A stretch of DNA of 43,424 bases, from positions 1 through 43,424 of IMG/VR virus record IMGVR_UViG_3300017971_007895; one strand, written 5' to 3'. A program made the translations under genes and the position numbers. Positions 22,201 through 29,012 of the stretch are shown one piece after another. Source of the DNA: a virus. Position 1 is the stretch's first letter, and every line of letters begins with the position of its first letter. Below the pieces are notes generated by a model. It was not told where the DNA came from. It saw nothing but the letters and a program-made list of their open reading frames with translations, and ran no database searches.

Positions 22201-22981
22201 GCGAAGATACCTCCTTCAGATAGTCCATAGCGGCCTGGTCAGCCGCTGCAATGAATCCCCCGTTGGGTGTGTAAGAACTCTCTTGCGCTGTCCAGGGGAG
22301 CACTTTAAGCAGTTCCCCATTCAGCCCAAGCGCCGCCTTGACAGCCTGCTTGATCCCATCCGAGACGCCGGGCACCTGGCGCTTGTCCTCCAAGTTGGTC
22401 AGCCATTCGAGCACGCTGCCCACGTTGCCCAGCGCGTCGACCAGCGCCTTGATCCGCTCTGGCCCGATGCCGGGCAGGGCAGCCAGCGCCGCTTCGCCGT
22501 CTTTGAGCAGGTAGGTCTCTCTCGACGGCTTGACACGCACAATCCCCCGATCCCGGTTGCAGAGTTGGATCACAGCACACTCGAATTCATCATCTGAACC
22601 GCACGTCAAGACGCCGATCCCCATCTCCTGCGCAGTCAGCAGCGCGCCTTGAACATCCGCATAGCGCCAGCCTGTGTGCCCCTGGCCGCCGACAGTCACA
22701 TGGCCATCACGGTCTCGGTAGAGCAGGCCGGTAATGACCAAATAGGACCAGGGGGTTGTTTCGAGCATCTTGGTCAGTTGAGGAAAGAGACGCCTATGGG
22801 CCAGTGTGCCCAGGAGATCGCTTGGCGTCTTGCGCTCGATCAGGATCTGGCACGCATCGTCTGTAGCTGCGAGAACATCGCCAGCATCGAGGGCCAACGT
22901 TGCGACAGGCACGCCGCCAAACGTCAATGCCCTGCACCAGTCGGGCTCTCGGCTGTCAACGATGGCACTGAGAATAGACAT
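22190..22981 (-). CDS. ERCC4/XPF-type nuclease with helix-hairpin-helix
   Basis: This 263-residue protein is an ERCC4-like structure-specific nuclease. IVDSREPDW (7-15) and GDVLAAT (34-40) carry acidic residues, and the family signature ERKTPSDL (49-56, E-R-K-x3-D) follows. Helix-hairpin-helix elements (LAALPGIGPERIKALVDALG, about 166-185, and a second copy with VPGVSDGIKQAV) bind DNA. XPF-type enzymes cut branched DNA or flaps. The ATG at 22979-22981 has an AGGAGG site. It stands at the start of a recombination cassette with RecT-like and RecB-like genes. Confidence 0.86.
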   Translation of the reverse strand: MSILSAIVDSREPDWCRALTFGGVPVATLALDAGDVLAATDDACQILIERKTPSDLLGTLAHRRLFPQLTKMLETTPWSYLVITGLLYRDRDGHVTVGGQGHTGWRYADVQGALLTAQEMGIGVLTCGSDDEFECAVIQLCNRDRGIVRVKPSRETYLLKDGEAALAALPGIGPERIKALVDALGNVGSVLEWLTNLEDKRQVPGVSDGIKQAVKAALGLNGELLKVLPWTAQESSYTPNGGFIAAADQAAMDYLKEVSSHGD

Positions 22982-23157
22982 TCGACCTCCTTTTGCTCTA
23001 CTTTGACCAGATTGCGGAATTCCTTGCATTCTGAGCAGACCCCCCATCTGCTCTCTTTATTGCCGCATATCTGTTCAAGTTCTCTTGCTTCAAAACATTC
23101 TGGGCAAATCCAGTCATCCATCTCAGAGCACTTTCTTGCCGGATCGTGCTCCTCCAT
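22924..23157 (-). CDS. Cysteine-rich small protein (77 aa)
   Basis: This protein has CPEC and CSEC pairs plus single Cys residues, a two-zinc arrangement. I chose the ATG at 23155-23157, which has GGGGG 8 bases upstream; a longer frame to 23241 would run through the tRNA-like structure at 23165-23224. It overlaps the nuclease gene by 58 bases. Function unknown. Confidence 0.48.
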   Translation of the reverse strand: MEEHDPARKCSEMDDWICPECFEARELEQICGNKESRWGVCSECKEFRNLVKVEQKEVECLFSVPSLTAESPTGAGH

Positions 23158-23164
23158 TCCTATG

Positions 23165-23224
23165 CCCCCACATCCGGGCTCGCACCGGAAACGGGCTATC
23201 ATCCGTTGGCACTTGTCTGTGGGG
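23165..23224 (-). ncRNA. tRNA-like three-way junction lacking a D-arm
   Basis: On the minus strand three perfect stems fold together. The closing stem is CCCCACA with TGTGGGG (7 bp, 23218-23224 and 23166-23172). The second is AACGG with CCGTT around an 8-base loop ATGATAGC. The third is TCCGG with CCGGA around a 7-base loop TGCGAGC. The third stem abuts the closing stem as a T-arm abuts an acceptor, and an unpaired G follows in the discriminator position. Ten bases (GACAAGTGCC) stand where a D-arm should be. It may be a degenerate tRNA, a regulatory leader or a tRNA mimic. It precedes the cysteine-rich gene's binding site. Confidence 0.55.
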
Positions 23225-23241
23225 CTAAAAGTGGGGGCCAT

Positions 23242-23388
23242 TTTACATCCGGCCCCCAGGATGTGGTCTGGGTTATCTTCTCCCCAGCCCTGCTATACTC
23301 TTGGTAATGTGTATGTGTGCCCCCTTTGCGGGTCTACCGCTTCCGGTTGTCCGGCTACCGCTACTCAGCGGTTTCGACACTCGACCGG
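23242..23388 (-). other. Intergenic region with GC-rich short repeats
   Basis: No gene is convincing in this gap of about 147 bases. It has short GC-rich repeats (CTACCGCT twice at 23336-23373, and several CCGG units) that can form local hairpins. The rest is plain sequence down to the tRNA-like element. It could be an RNA leader. I see no promoter with good spacing. Confidence 0.4.
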
Positions 23389-23553
23389 CTATACCATCAC
23401 AGGCAGATACTCATACTCTGCCCGGTTGGCCTCGTCAAAGGCGGCATTGGCATGCTCGATCGCGTGGATGGGGTCGCTGGCCAGGAACTTGGCGAAAGCC
23501 GCCCGAATCCTACGCGCGCGCCGGTGGGTGATCCAGAGCTTGAAGATGTTCAT
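23389..23553 (-). CDS. Small basic/helical protein (54 aa)
   Basis: This protein starts MNIFKLWITHRRARRIRAAF, and its second half is mildly acidic (HAIEHANAAFDEANRAEY). The ATG at 23551-23553 overlaps the stop of the upstream gene (TGATG), and a GGAAGGGG site is within range. No family is recognised. Confidence 0.52.
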   Translation of the reverse strand: MNIFKLWITHRRARRIRAAFAKFLASDPIHAIEHANAAFDEANRAEYEYLPVMV

Positions 23554-24257
23554 CAGGCCGCCACCCCTTCCGCAACCAGCGCCAGAACCTCGGCACTGTT
23601 CAGATCGAAAAAGCGGCTCGTGAGTGGGTTCCCGGCGATCAGCTGCCCGAGCTTGGTCACGTCGCCACCGGCCTGGCTCCACAGAGCGGGCAGGAACTTG
23701 GCTGCTACTTCGCGCTGCGCATCACTGCCATTGCTCTTGTCCTCTTCAGGCATCGGGTGTGAGCTGTTCAGATCGGCTTCGTCCTCGTCATCGGTAGCAG
23801 GCCCGCGCCCATAGTGCGCAGCTTCGGCGGCTCGGCAGGCTTCCTCAGAGTCAAAGAATTCGAGGAACTTGAACGTGGTCCCCTGCTTGGTCTCTCCGGT
23901 GTTGCGATCCGTCCAGGTGCGCCCGGTCTCGACCATCTCCCAAGAGGCCCACTTTTCGTTGAGATCTCGGGGATGGACACCGGCCACCTTGAGGCTAGGG
24001 AGGATGATCCCGGCCCAGTCGCGGAACTCTGCAATCACCTCGCGGCTGATCTCGTAGGTGCTGCCATTGGCCCGCGTACACTGGCCATCGATCTTGATGC
24101 AGGTCAGCTTGCGGTCTGCGTCGTGCTGGCTCTCATCAAAGACCACCTTGCCGACGCCCTTCTCCAAGATACAGAAAAAGGCATCGGTAAACACTTGCCC
24201 AAAGTATACCTTGGGCGGTAGAGTTGCATCTGCTGCTTTATCCCATACGTCTGTCAT
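23553..24257 (-). CDS. Recombination-cluster protein of unknown function (234 aa)
   Basis: The start is the ATG at 24255-24257 with an AAGGAGC site. Residues 1-140 look like a beta-rich domain with several strands (PPKVYFGQVFTDAFFCIL, LTCIKIDGQC, FKFLEFFDS), followed by an acidic linker (ATDDEDEADLNSSH) and a helical C-terminus of about 70 residues. The layout of a beta domain plus acidic tail is reminiscent of single-stranded-DNA-binding proteins, and the neighbours are recombination genes, but I cannot assign it to a family. Confidence 0.55.
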   Translation of the reverse strand: MTDVWDKAADATLPPKVYFGQVFTDAFFCILEKGVGKVVFDESQHDADRKLTCIKIDGQCTRANGSTYEISREVIAEFRDWAGIILPSLKVAGVHPRDLNEKWASWEMVETGRTWTDRNTGETKQGTTFKFLEFFDSEEACRAAEAAHYGRGPATDDEDEADLNSSHPMPEEDKSNGSDAQREVAAKFLPALWSQAGGDVTKLGQLIAGNPLTSRFFDLNSAEVLALVAEGVAA

Positions 24258-24469
24258 CTGCTTGTGCTCCTTCTTGCACTTGCTACATAGCTCTTCGCTA
24301 TTGCAATCGCCACTACTAGGTCGTGATAAGCCCCCCGCAATGTCTCGATCAGTTCTTCCGTTGGCCTCCTTTCGCACAAAGTGCAAATACCTGCGTCTAG
24401 TCTTTGGAGTGCGGTTTCTGCGCGGGCGATAGCGGCTAGATCAGTTTCGATGAGCGCGATCTGCCGCAT
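24254..24469 (-). CDS. Small helical protein with CxxC (71 aa)
   Basis: The 71 residues are helical (IALIETDLAAIARAETALQRL) with CTLC in the centre and a second helix (LIETLRGAYHDLVVAIAIA). A G-rich site precedes the ATG at 24467-24469. It overlaps the downstream gene by four bases. Function unknown. Confidence 0.5.
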   Translation of the reverse strand: MRQIALIETDLAAIARAETALQRLDAGICTLCERRPTEELIETLRGAYHDLVVAIAIAKSYVASARRSTSR

Positions 24470-24779
24470 CTGCACCGTTCCCCCCAGAACGGCGGTGATC
24501 CGAAAACAGCACAGGAGCCGTTTCCTGTGGTACACTGGAGTTAAGCACGGCTGCATCCAAACGATCGAGAGCCTCAGCCTCTTCGAGCACAAAGAGCACT
24601 CGGAGCGCGCTGGCCAGGCCGATATTGCGAATGGCCATCAGCGGCTCAAGTGCGCGCTTGATGTTGGCCTGGTCCTCTTCCGGCAGGTCGTTGAATGCTT
24701 TCTGTAAGCACCGGCTCAACTCGCCTTCGGTCAACTTGGCAAAACTTGGTCTCTGCTTGATTTCGTAGAAATATGGCAT
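24441..24779 (-). CDS. Hypothetical helical protein (112 aa)
   Basis: This 112-residue protein has a helical body (LSRCLQKAFNDLPEEDQANIKRALEPL, about 21-47, then ALRVLFVLEEAEALDRL) and a His, Arg and Asp rich end. A GAGG site inside the preceding gene drives its ATG at 24777-24779. It overlaps the following gene by 29 bases. No family is recognised. Confidence 0.52.
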   Translation of the reverse strand: MPYFYEIKQRPSFAKLTEGELSRCLQKAFNDLPEEDQANIKRALEPLMAIRNIGLASALRVLFVLEEAEALDRLDAAVLNSSVPQETAPVLFSDHRRSGGNGADAADRAHRN

Positions 24780-24968
24780 CTATACAGCCTCACATGTTGC
24801 GATAGGGGAGGGGGGAGTCTCTTTTTCTGCCCGATACCTGTCCCACGCCTGATCGATCAGTAGGCGGATGAAATTGCTTGCGCTACGGCTGTCGGCTTTC
24901 GCCATCGTCCGCAAGCGCTCGTGCTGCTCGATGGACAGATACACTCCCGTGTTGACTTTTTCTCCCAA
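24780..24968 (-). CDS. Ribbon-helix-helix regulator (CopG/Arc type)
   Basis: This 62-residue protein has the ribbon-helix-helix layout: a short strand (NTGVYLSIE), helix A (EQHERLRTMAKAD), the turn SRSASN and helix B (FIRLLIDQAWDRYRAE). Such dimers bind operators through the beta ribbon. The start is a TTG at 24966-24968 with a GGGAGG site, and the C-terminus has a short Pro-rich tail. As the second gene of the early operon it may repress early or lysogeny promoters. No toxin gene stands next to it, so it is unlikely to be an antitoxin. Confidence 0.78.
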   Translation of the reverse strand: MGEKVNTGVYLSIEQHERLRTMAKADSRSASNFIRLLIDQAWDRYRAEKETPPSPIATCEAV

Positions 24969-24978
24969 AGGTTCCTCC

Positions 24979-25251
24979 CTACGCGGCGATTCGATCCACG
25001 ATCTGATAATTGCCTATCTTGAACGCCCTCAGATCGTCCATATAGTGACTGTCGCACTCATTGATGTCCATATCGTCAGCACCCAACTTGTAGAGAAGAG
25101 TACTGTGTGGCGTGCGCTCGAAGATGCCAAAATGAGCAAAGATGCTCTGAGCAATAGAAGGCATCAAGTGCAGCTCGCCCCAGGTCTCAACCTGGAACTC
25201 TTCTTGGTCGTCTACTATAATGATCTCTTCTCGATAGATTTTTACGCTCAC
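24979..25251 (-). CDS. First early gene, hypothetical (90 aa)
   Basis: This 90-residue acidic protein begins MSVKIYREEIIIVDDQEEF with beta-like strands and has a mixed alpha/beta second half. It is the first gene downstream of the strong leftward promoter at 25289-25317. Its GTG start (25249-25251) follows an AAGGAG site. By position it corresponds to the first gene behind the lytic promoter of lambdoid phages, but it has no visible helix-turn-helix. Confidence 0.58.
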   Translation of the reverse strand: MSVKIYREEIIIVDDQEEFQVETWGELHLMPSIAQSIFAHFGIFERTPHSTLLYKLGADDMDINECDSHYMDDLRAFKIGNYQIVDRIAA

Positions 25252-25271
25252 TGTTCAGTCTCCTTCTCAAG

Positions 25272-25279
25272 TGCTAAGT
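25272..25279. promoter_or_regulatory. Candidate repressor operator, half-site 1
   Basis: TGCTAAGT on the plus strand, just downstream of the start point of the early promoter. The same octamer recurs at 25425-25432 with an inverted partner at 25446-25451. Binding here would block early transcription. Confidence 0.55.
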
Positions 25280-25288
25280 TCGCTTATC

Positions 25289-25317
25289 ATTCTACCAGAT
25301 TCCACCAGAGTTGTCAA
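25289..25317 (-). promoter_or_regulatory. Strong leftward early promoter
   Basis: On the minus strand TTGACA (25312-25317) and TAGAAT (25289-25294) are separated by exactly 17 bases, a near-consensus sigma-70 promoter. The transcript would start near 25282, about 31 bases before the GTG of the first early gene. An ACTTAGCA box (25272-25279) lies right after the start point, suited for repression by the divergent repressor. Confidence 0.85.
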
Positions 25318-25424
25318 CCAAGTCATCGAAAAGACATAGCAGGAGAATACAGGACATTATGCAGTGTGTACAAGTCATCTGCTTCGTGTAGAAGTTGACT
25401 TTTCAAAATGAGAATGGGGCTTAC

Positions 25425-25451
25425 TGCTAAGTGTACTATACTGCTACTTAG
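25425..25451. promoter_or_regulatory. Candidate repressor operator pair
   Basis: TGCTAAGT (25425-25432) and ACTTAG (25446-25451) form an inverted repeat with 6-bp arms and a 13-bp spacer. It covers a -10-like TACTAT (25434-25439) just before the repressor gene, so it may serve autoregulation. No good -35 box is 17 bases upstream; TTGACT at 25395-25400 is too far away. Confidence 0.55.
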
Positions 25452-25473
25452 ACAAGAGGGGAGGGGTGGCATC

Positions 25474-25974
25474 TTGGAGACTTTTCAAGATTGGTTGAGA
25501 ACAGAGCTACAAAGAAGCGGCATGAGTTATAGAGAGGTAGCCCGAAAAGGAGGCATTTCAGGACCACGGATTAGTCAGGTTCTGAACGGGGAAAATCCAG
25601 GTACAGACTTTTGCGTCGGGATTGCTCGTGGGCTTGGTTTACCTCCTGACGTAGTGCTCCAAAGAGCAGGTATCTTGCCGCTTCAACCTGAGCAGGTGCC
25701 TGAAGAGCAGCAAGCGCTCTCCCTCTTTCGCCGCCTGGAGGTCGAATTTCGCCAGTCGATGATTGCGACGATGCAGAATTTGCTTGGCATTCGCACGCGG
25801 TCTGGATCAAACATCGCAGTCGATCCACAGCCACCAGAAAGGAATCGACTTTCTCAGCGCCTGGCTGAAGAACTATCCACGATGCCACCAGAGGATCAGC
25901 AGCTTGTCTTTGATCTTATGCGCCGCCTGCGGGGAGGAGGGGGAGATAGCGCGCCCGATGTGGCGACAGATTGA
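25474..25974 (+). CDS. XRE-family phage repressor (helix-turn-helix)
   Basis: This 166-residue protein starts at TTG 25474, chosen because AGAGGGGAGGGG ends seven bases before it and because the open frame upstream runs through the operator region. Residues about 3-70 form an XRE helix-turn-helix: WLRTELQRSGMSYREVARK, then GGISGPRISQVLNGEN, then ARGLGLPPDVVLQRAG. The C-terminal half is helical (QSMIATMQNLLG, then LAEELSTMPPEDQQLVFDLMRRLRG) with no LexA/CI-type protease residues visible. Being divergent from the early promoter, it is the likely lysogeny repressor, induced by some route other than RecA-driven self-cleavage. Confidence 0.82.
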   Translation: METFQDWLRTELQRSGMSYREVARKGGISGPRISQVLNGENPGTDFCVGIARGLGLPPDVVLQRAGILPLQPEQVPEEQQALSLFRRLEVEFRQSMIATMQNLLGIRTRSGSNIAVDPQPPERNRLSQRLAEELSTMPPEDQQLVFDLMRRLRGGGGDSAPDVATD

Positions 25975-26107
25975 ACACTATCCAAAGCACTGCATCTGGA
26001 TCGGGCTTTTATTCTGTAAGTTGCTCAAAGCGCGCCGCTGGCTAGTCCGAGCGTTCGGCAAAGTAGTAGATACTTGGGGGATATTGGGGCGGGAGAAAGT
26101 GCCAAAG

Positions 26108-26545
26108 ATGGCATCGAAAATGAGCACAGAGCGCCGCAAACGAAGGCCCTGGGAGCGGATTGTGATTTACGTAGGGATAGCTATGCTTGTTCTAATCGTG
26201 GCAACAGGCATTGGCTTGCTCATTGATCCCAATTCAACACACGGCCCCGGTGAGACTGTGATGTACGTTTGTGGCTATTCTCGTTGTCTGAACTCGGATG
26301 CATATGGGAAGATGATTCAACCTGTGATCATCGTATGGAATGCGCCCGACCCTGATCGAGGTGGCATACATCACAGAGCATCTCATGGTGAAATGGTAGT
26401 AATCATGGAAGAAAGACAAGTCAATCCCGATCCAAGTGGATTGTGGTATCATTTGCGTAGCGGTGGCTGGGCGAATGACATGGTACTCACGGAGGAACGG
26501 TGTACCCCACAGAATCTACACAAGTTTGCGATCTCTAAGTGTTGA
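26108..26545 (+). CDS. Membrane-anchored protein with SH3-like end
   Basis: I start this 145-residue protein at ATG 26108, after a GGGAGAAAG site; the open frame continues upstream through the repressor gene, and ATG 25958 is also possible. After a basic start (TERRKRRPWER) there is one membrane helix (IVIYVGIAMLVLIVATGIGLLI), then an exposed domain with six cysteines-and-glycine-rich strands and a GEMVVIMEERQV then WYHLRSGGWANDMVLTEE pattern, like an SH3-type fold. The gene lies between repressor and attachment site, so it is probably expressed in the lysogen. A role in altering the host surface or in superinfection immunity fits the position but is inference. Confidence 0.55.
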   Translation: MASKMSTERRKRRPWERIVIYVGIAMLVLIVATGIGLLIDPNSTHGPGETVMYVCGYSRCLNSDAYGKMIQPVIIVWNAPDPDRGGIHHRASHGEMVVIMEERQVNPDPSGLWYHLRSGGWANDMVLTEERCTPQNLHKFAISKC

Positions 26546-26624
26546 ACATCCGGGTCCGAAACTGTATACCTCACAGTCACGCCCTACAGCAAACCGTGCG
26601 TGCAACAGAGCGCCGATCACTCTA

Positions 26625-26671
26625 TACGGTTCACATCCGTGAGGTCGTGGGTTCGAGTCCCTCCTCGCCCA
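26625..26671 (+). other. tRNA-Val(CAC) 3' part: candidate attachment core
   Basis: This stretch matches the 3' two-thirds of a tRNA. The anticodon stem TACGG/CCGTG has loop TTCACAT (anticodon CAC, valine). A variable loop AGGTC follows, then a T-arm GTGGG/CCCTC with loop TTCGAGT (one mismatch), the acceptor strand CTCGCCC and discriminator A. No matching 5' acceptor GGGCGAG precedes it, so it is not a whole tRNA gene. Tyrosine integrases often recombine inside tRNA genes, and the integrase starts 109 bases downstream. It is therefore probably the attP core, or attL/attR if integrated. Confidence 0.78.
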
Positions 26672-26678
26672 TAGAAGC

Positions 26679-26734
26679 GCGCACGGTCTGTAGACTAGAC
26701 CATCCGTGAGGGCTACAAACTGTGCGCGGTTTTT
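26679..26734 (+). terminator. Stem-loop with U-tract between attachment site and integrase
   Basis: The arms GCGCACGGTCTGTAG (26679-26693) and CTACAAACTGTGCGC (26713-26727) pair over 15 bp with two imperfect pairs, followed by GG and five T (26730-26734). It would end plus-strand transcripts coming from the repressor side. GCGCGCACGG (26677-26686) recurs at 26749-26758, and CATCCGTGAGG in the loop (26701-26711) repeats 26634-26644. These direct repeats may be integrase arm or core sites. Confidence 0.6.
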
Positions 26735-26779
26735 CTGCCTGAACTGCTGCGCGCACGGCTCAGAAATTGGAGGTCAACG

Positions 26780-27763
26780 GTGCGCCTGTCAGCAGCCATC
26801 GACGGTTTCTTGCTCACCAAGCAAGTTGCAGGGCTCTCACCTAACACCTTGCGCAACTACACCCATAGTTTAGATCGCTTTGCCGGTTTCCTCGACGACG
26901 ATCTCCAACTCGCAGAGATCACCAAAGCCGACCTGCAGCGGTTCATGGTCTGGCTGATGACCGCTCAATTTCCCTCCCAAAAGTTCGGCACACGAGGGCC
27001 ACAAACGCTCTCAGCCAAGACAGTGCGCAACGTCCACACTTGCTTGTGCTCTCTCTGGACCTGGGCGATCAAGGAAGGCTACACAACAGAGCACATCCCC
27101 AAACAGGTAGAAGCCCCACGACCAGAGCCGCCCGAGATCGTACCATTCACCAAGGAACAGATCAGAGACCTTCTGGAAGCCGCACGCTTTAGCCGCCCCT
27201 GGGCAGGCCGCCGCTTCACACAAACAGAGCTGCCCAAAGAGCAGTACTTGAGAGATAAGGCGATCATTCTCTTCCTGCTAGACACTGGCGTGCGTGCAAG
27301 CGAACTGTGCCAACTCGTGGTCGGCGATCTCGACCTACAAACAGGTACAGCGACAGTCCAGAGCAAAGGCCGCCGAAACGCCGGCCAGGGGAAACGGCGA
27401 ACCGTTCACTTTGAGACACGCACCAAGAAAGCGCTCTGGCAGTATTTAGCGCATCGGGCAGTCTTGGGCCAGGATATAGAGCCGCTCTTTTGCACGCGCG
27501 CTGGTGATCCGATGACCCGTGAGAACCTGCGCGGGCACCTGCACAAAATCGGCAAGCGGGCCAATGTTAATGGCGTCTATCCACATAGATTCCGCCATAC
27601 CTTTGCCATCCAGTACTTGAGGAATGGGGGGGATCTGTTCACACTTCAAAGGCTCTTGGGACACTCGGCTATAGAATCGACCCGCCGCTATCTGCACATC
27701 GCACAAGCAGATCTCGAGATCGCACATCAGCGAGCCAGCCCGGTAGACAATTGGCGGCTGTGA
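26780..27763 (+). CDS. int: Tyrosine integrase
   Basis: This 327-residue protein is a tyrosine recombinase with the complete catalytic set: Arg172 in DTGVRASEL, Lys196 in SKGRR, His269 and Arg272 in PHRFRHTF, His295 in LLGHSAIEST and the nucleophile Tyr304 in RRYLH. The N-terminal SAM-like core-binding domain (LTKQVAGLSPNTLRNYTHSL, about 12-31) is present. No separate arm-binding domain is visible, as in XerC/D-like integrases. The start is GTG 26780 with a TTGGAGG site. It inserts the phage into the host, most likely at the tRNA-Val gene represented at 26625-26671. No excisionase gene is recognised. Confidence 0.94.
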   Translation: MRLSAAIDGFLLTKQVAGLSPNTLRNYTHSLDRFAGFLDDDLQLAEITKADLQRFMVWLMTAQFPSQKFGTRGPQTLSAKTVRNVHTCLCSLWTWAIKEGYTTEHIPKQVEAPRPEPPEIVPFTKEQIRDLLEAARFSRPWAGRRFTQTELPKEQYLRDKAIILFLLDTGVRASELCQLVVGDLDLQTGTATVQSKGRRNAGQGKRRTVHFETRTKKALWQYLAHRAVLGQDIEPLFCTRAGDPMTRENLRGHLHKIGKRANVNGVYPHRFRHTFAIQYLRNGGDLFTLQRLLGHSAIESTRRYLHIAQADLEIAHQRASPVDNWRL

Positions 27764-27764
27764 T

Positions 27765-29006
27765 TCAGCCCATATCCAACCCAGCTTCAAAGCCGAGTAC
27801 AGTCATTCCATCGTTGCGGCAGATCATCGTAACAACGTCCACATCGCCTGCACCCGATGACAATGTAGGAGCCGTCGCGCTGGGCCAATCCACAGCAGCG
27901 GGCCAGGTCACTGTGCGGCTTCCGGTGCCATCCTGAATCAGAACCAATGTAACCGCCCGACCTGCGCTCTCGTTGGCAAAGGTAAAGGTTGGGCTATCGG
28001 TCAGCGTCAACTCAAATACCGTGCCCGCCGACCAGTCGATTTCGTAGGCCGCGCCGGTGTTGGCCACAACCATCTGGTGGCTGTAATCACGCAGCTCGTG
28101 CCCGGCCAGGTCCATGTTGCCCGAGTCGTCGATCGTCGGATAGCTGTCTTGGAGGAGGACGCCGGTCGTGCCGTCCCAGCGCGCAATGGCATTGTCTGTG
28201 CTCGATGCTGGCCCGGCCACATCTGCGCCGCTGCCCGAGGCGCTCGATTCGCCCGCCCACAGGCGAAGGTCCATAACGATGTCACGCGGGAAAATCTGCG
28301 TCTGCCCATTGTAGAGCCGGATCGCACAGATCGGGAAATGTTCAGAGCGAATGCCCGACGTTGCCAGAACCGTGCTCGCGCTGGGGATAGCCCGGCTGCC
28401 GCCCGAAACATCAGCACCGTCGATCACATCAAGAGAGTTGTCGGAACGATCCAGGGCCAGAATGACATAGTGCGTTATATTCGTGCCGGAAGGCCGGTAG
28501 GCAGATAAGCTGTCCGAGGTCGTGCGTTCAAAGACTTTGTATGTGCCCTGCCAGCGGTAAAAGCACTGCTCGACCACGACCGTTAGATCGGGGGGGCTAC
28601 TTGGATAAGCTGCCAGGGGAAGAAACGCCAGGCCGGTGATGTAGAGCGGATCAGAGCCATAGCGCCCGTGCGTCCAGTTGTGCGGGGCCACGTCGATCAG
28701 CGTGCCGTCACTCCACTCCACAGCGCGGTTTGTGTCCGTGCGGATCACAGTCAGCACGCCGTCCCGGTCGGCCACGATCACCGGCAGATTGAGCGTCTGG
28801 GGTACAGCTACACAGCGGACCACCATCTCGACAGGGGCAGTCCCCGCGCCCACGCGCGCCCAAACGCGATCTTTGTGATGCGTGCCTGCATCGTCGACGT
28901 AAAAGAGCGTACTACCATCCGCTTTGCCCAGAAGAGCGGGCACGCCTTCGTTCAGAACAGTATTGAGCACCGCGCGCCTGAACAATCGTGAGAGATCACT
29001 ACTCAT
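27765..29006 (-). CDS. Tail fibre / receptor-binding type protein
   Basis: This 413-residue protein is the last gene of the late transcript. The N-terminal 250 residues are beta rich. The central part, VAGPASSTDNAIARWDGTTG (about 265-284) followed by GNMDLAGHELRDYS, is a motif common in phage tail fibre proteins where shaft meets distal domain. A compact beta domain follows with TVFELTLTDSPTFTF and VDVVTMICRNDGMTVLGFE. It is probably a fibre or adhesin for host recognition. Its stop codon is one base from that of the convergent integrase gene, and no intramolecular chaperone is seen. Confidence 0.72.
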   Translation of the reverse strand: MSSDLSRLFRRAVLNTVLNEGVPALLGKADGSTLFYVDDAGTHHKDRVWARVGAGTAPVEMVVRCVAVPQTLNLPVIVADRDGVLTVIRTDTNRAVEWSDGTLIDVAPHNWTHGRYGSDPLYITGLAFLPLAAYPSSPPDLTVVVEQCFYRWQGTYKVFERTTSDSLSAYRPSGTNITHYVILALDRSDNSLDVIDGADVSGGSRAIPSASTVLATSGIRSEHFPICAIRLYNGQTQIFPRDIVMDLRLWAGESSASGSGADVAGPASSTDNAIARWDGTTGVLLQDSYPTIDDSGNMDLAGHELRDYSHQMVVANTGAAYEIDWSAGTVFELTLTDSPTFTFANESAGRAVTLVLIQDGTGSRTVTWPAAVDWPSATAPTLSSGAGDVDVVTMICRNDGMTVLGFEAGLDMG

Positions 29007-29012
29007 TGAATG

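Noticed and set aside
23320-23388. Hammerhead-ribozyme-like motif on the minus strand (GTCGAAAC next to CTGAGTA)
   Set aside because: The conserved CUGANGA core is not matched and the stems do not fit a hammerhead fold.
24780-25251. Toxin-antitoxin pair of the RHH protein and its neighbour
   Set aside because: The neighbour has no toxin-like features and the pair stands at the head of the early operon, where a phage regulator is more likely.
26625-26671. A functional tRNA-Val gene
   Set aside because: The 5' acceptor strand and a proper D-arm are missing upstream, so only the 3' part is present, as expected for an attachment site.
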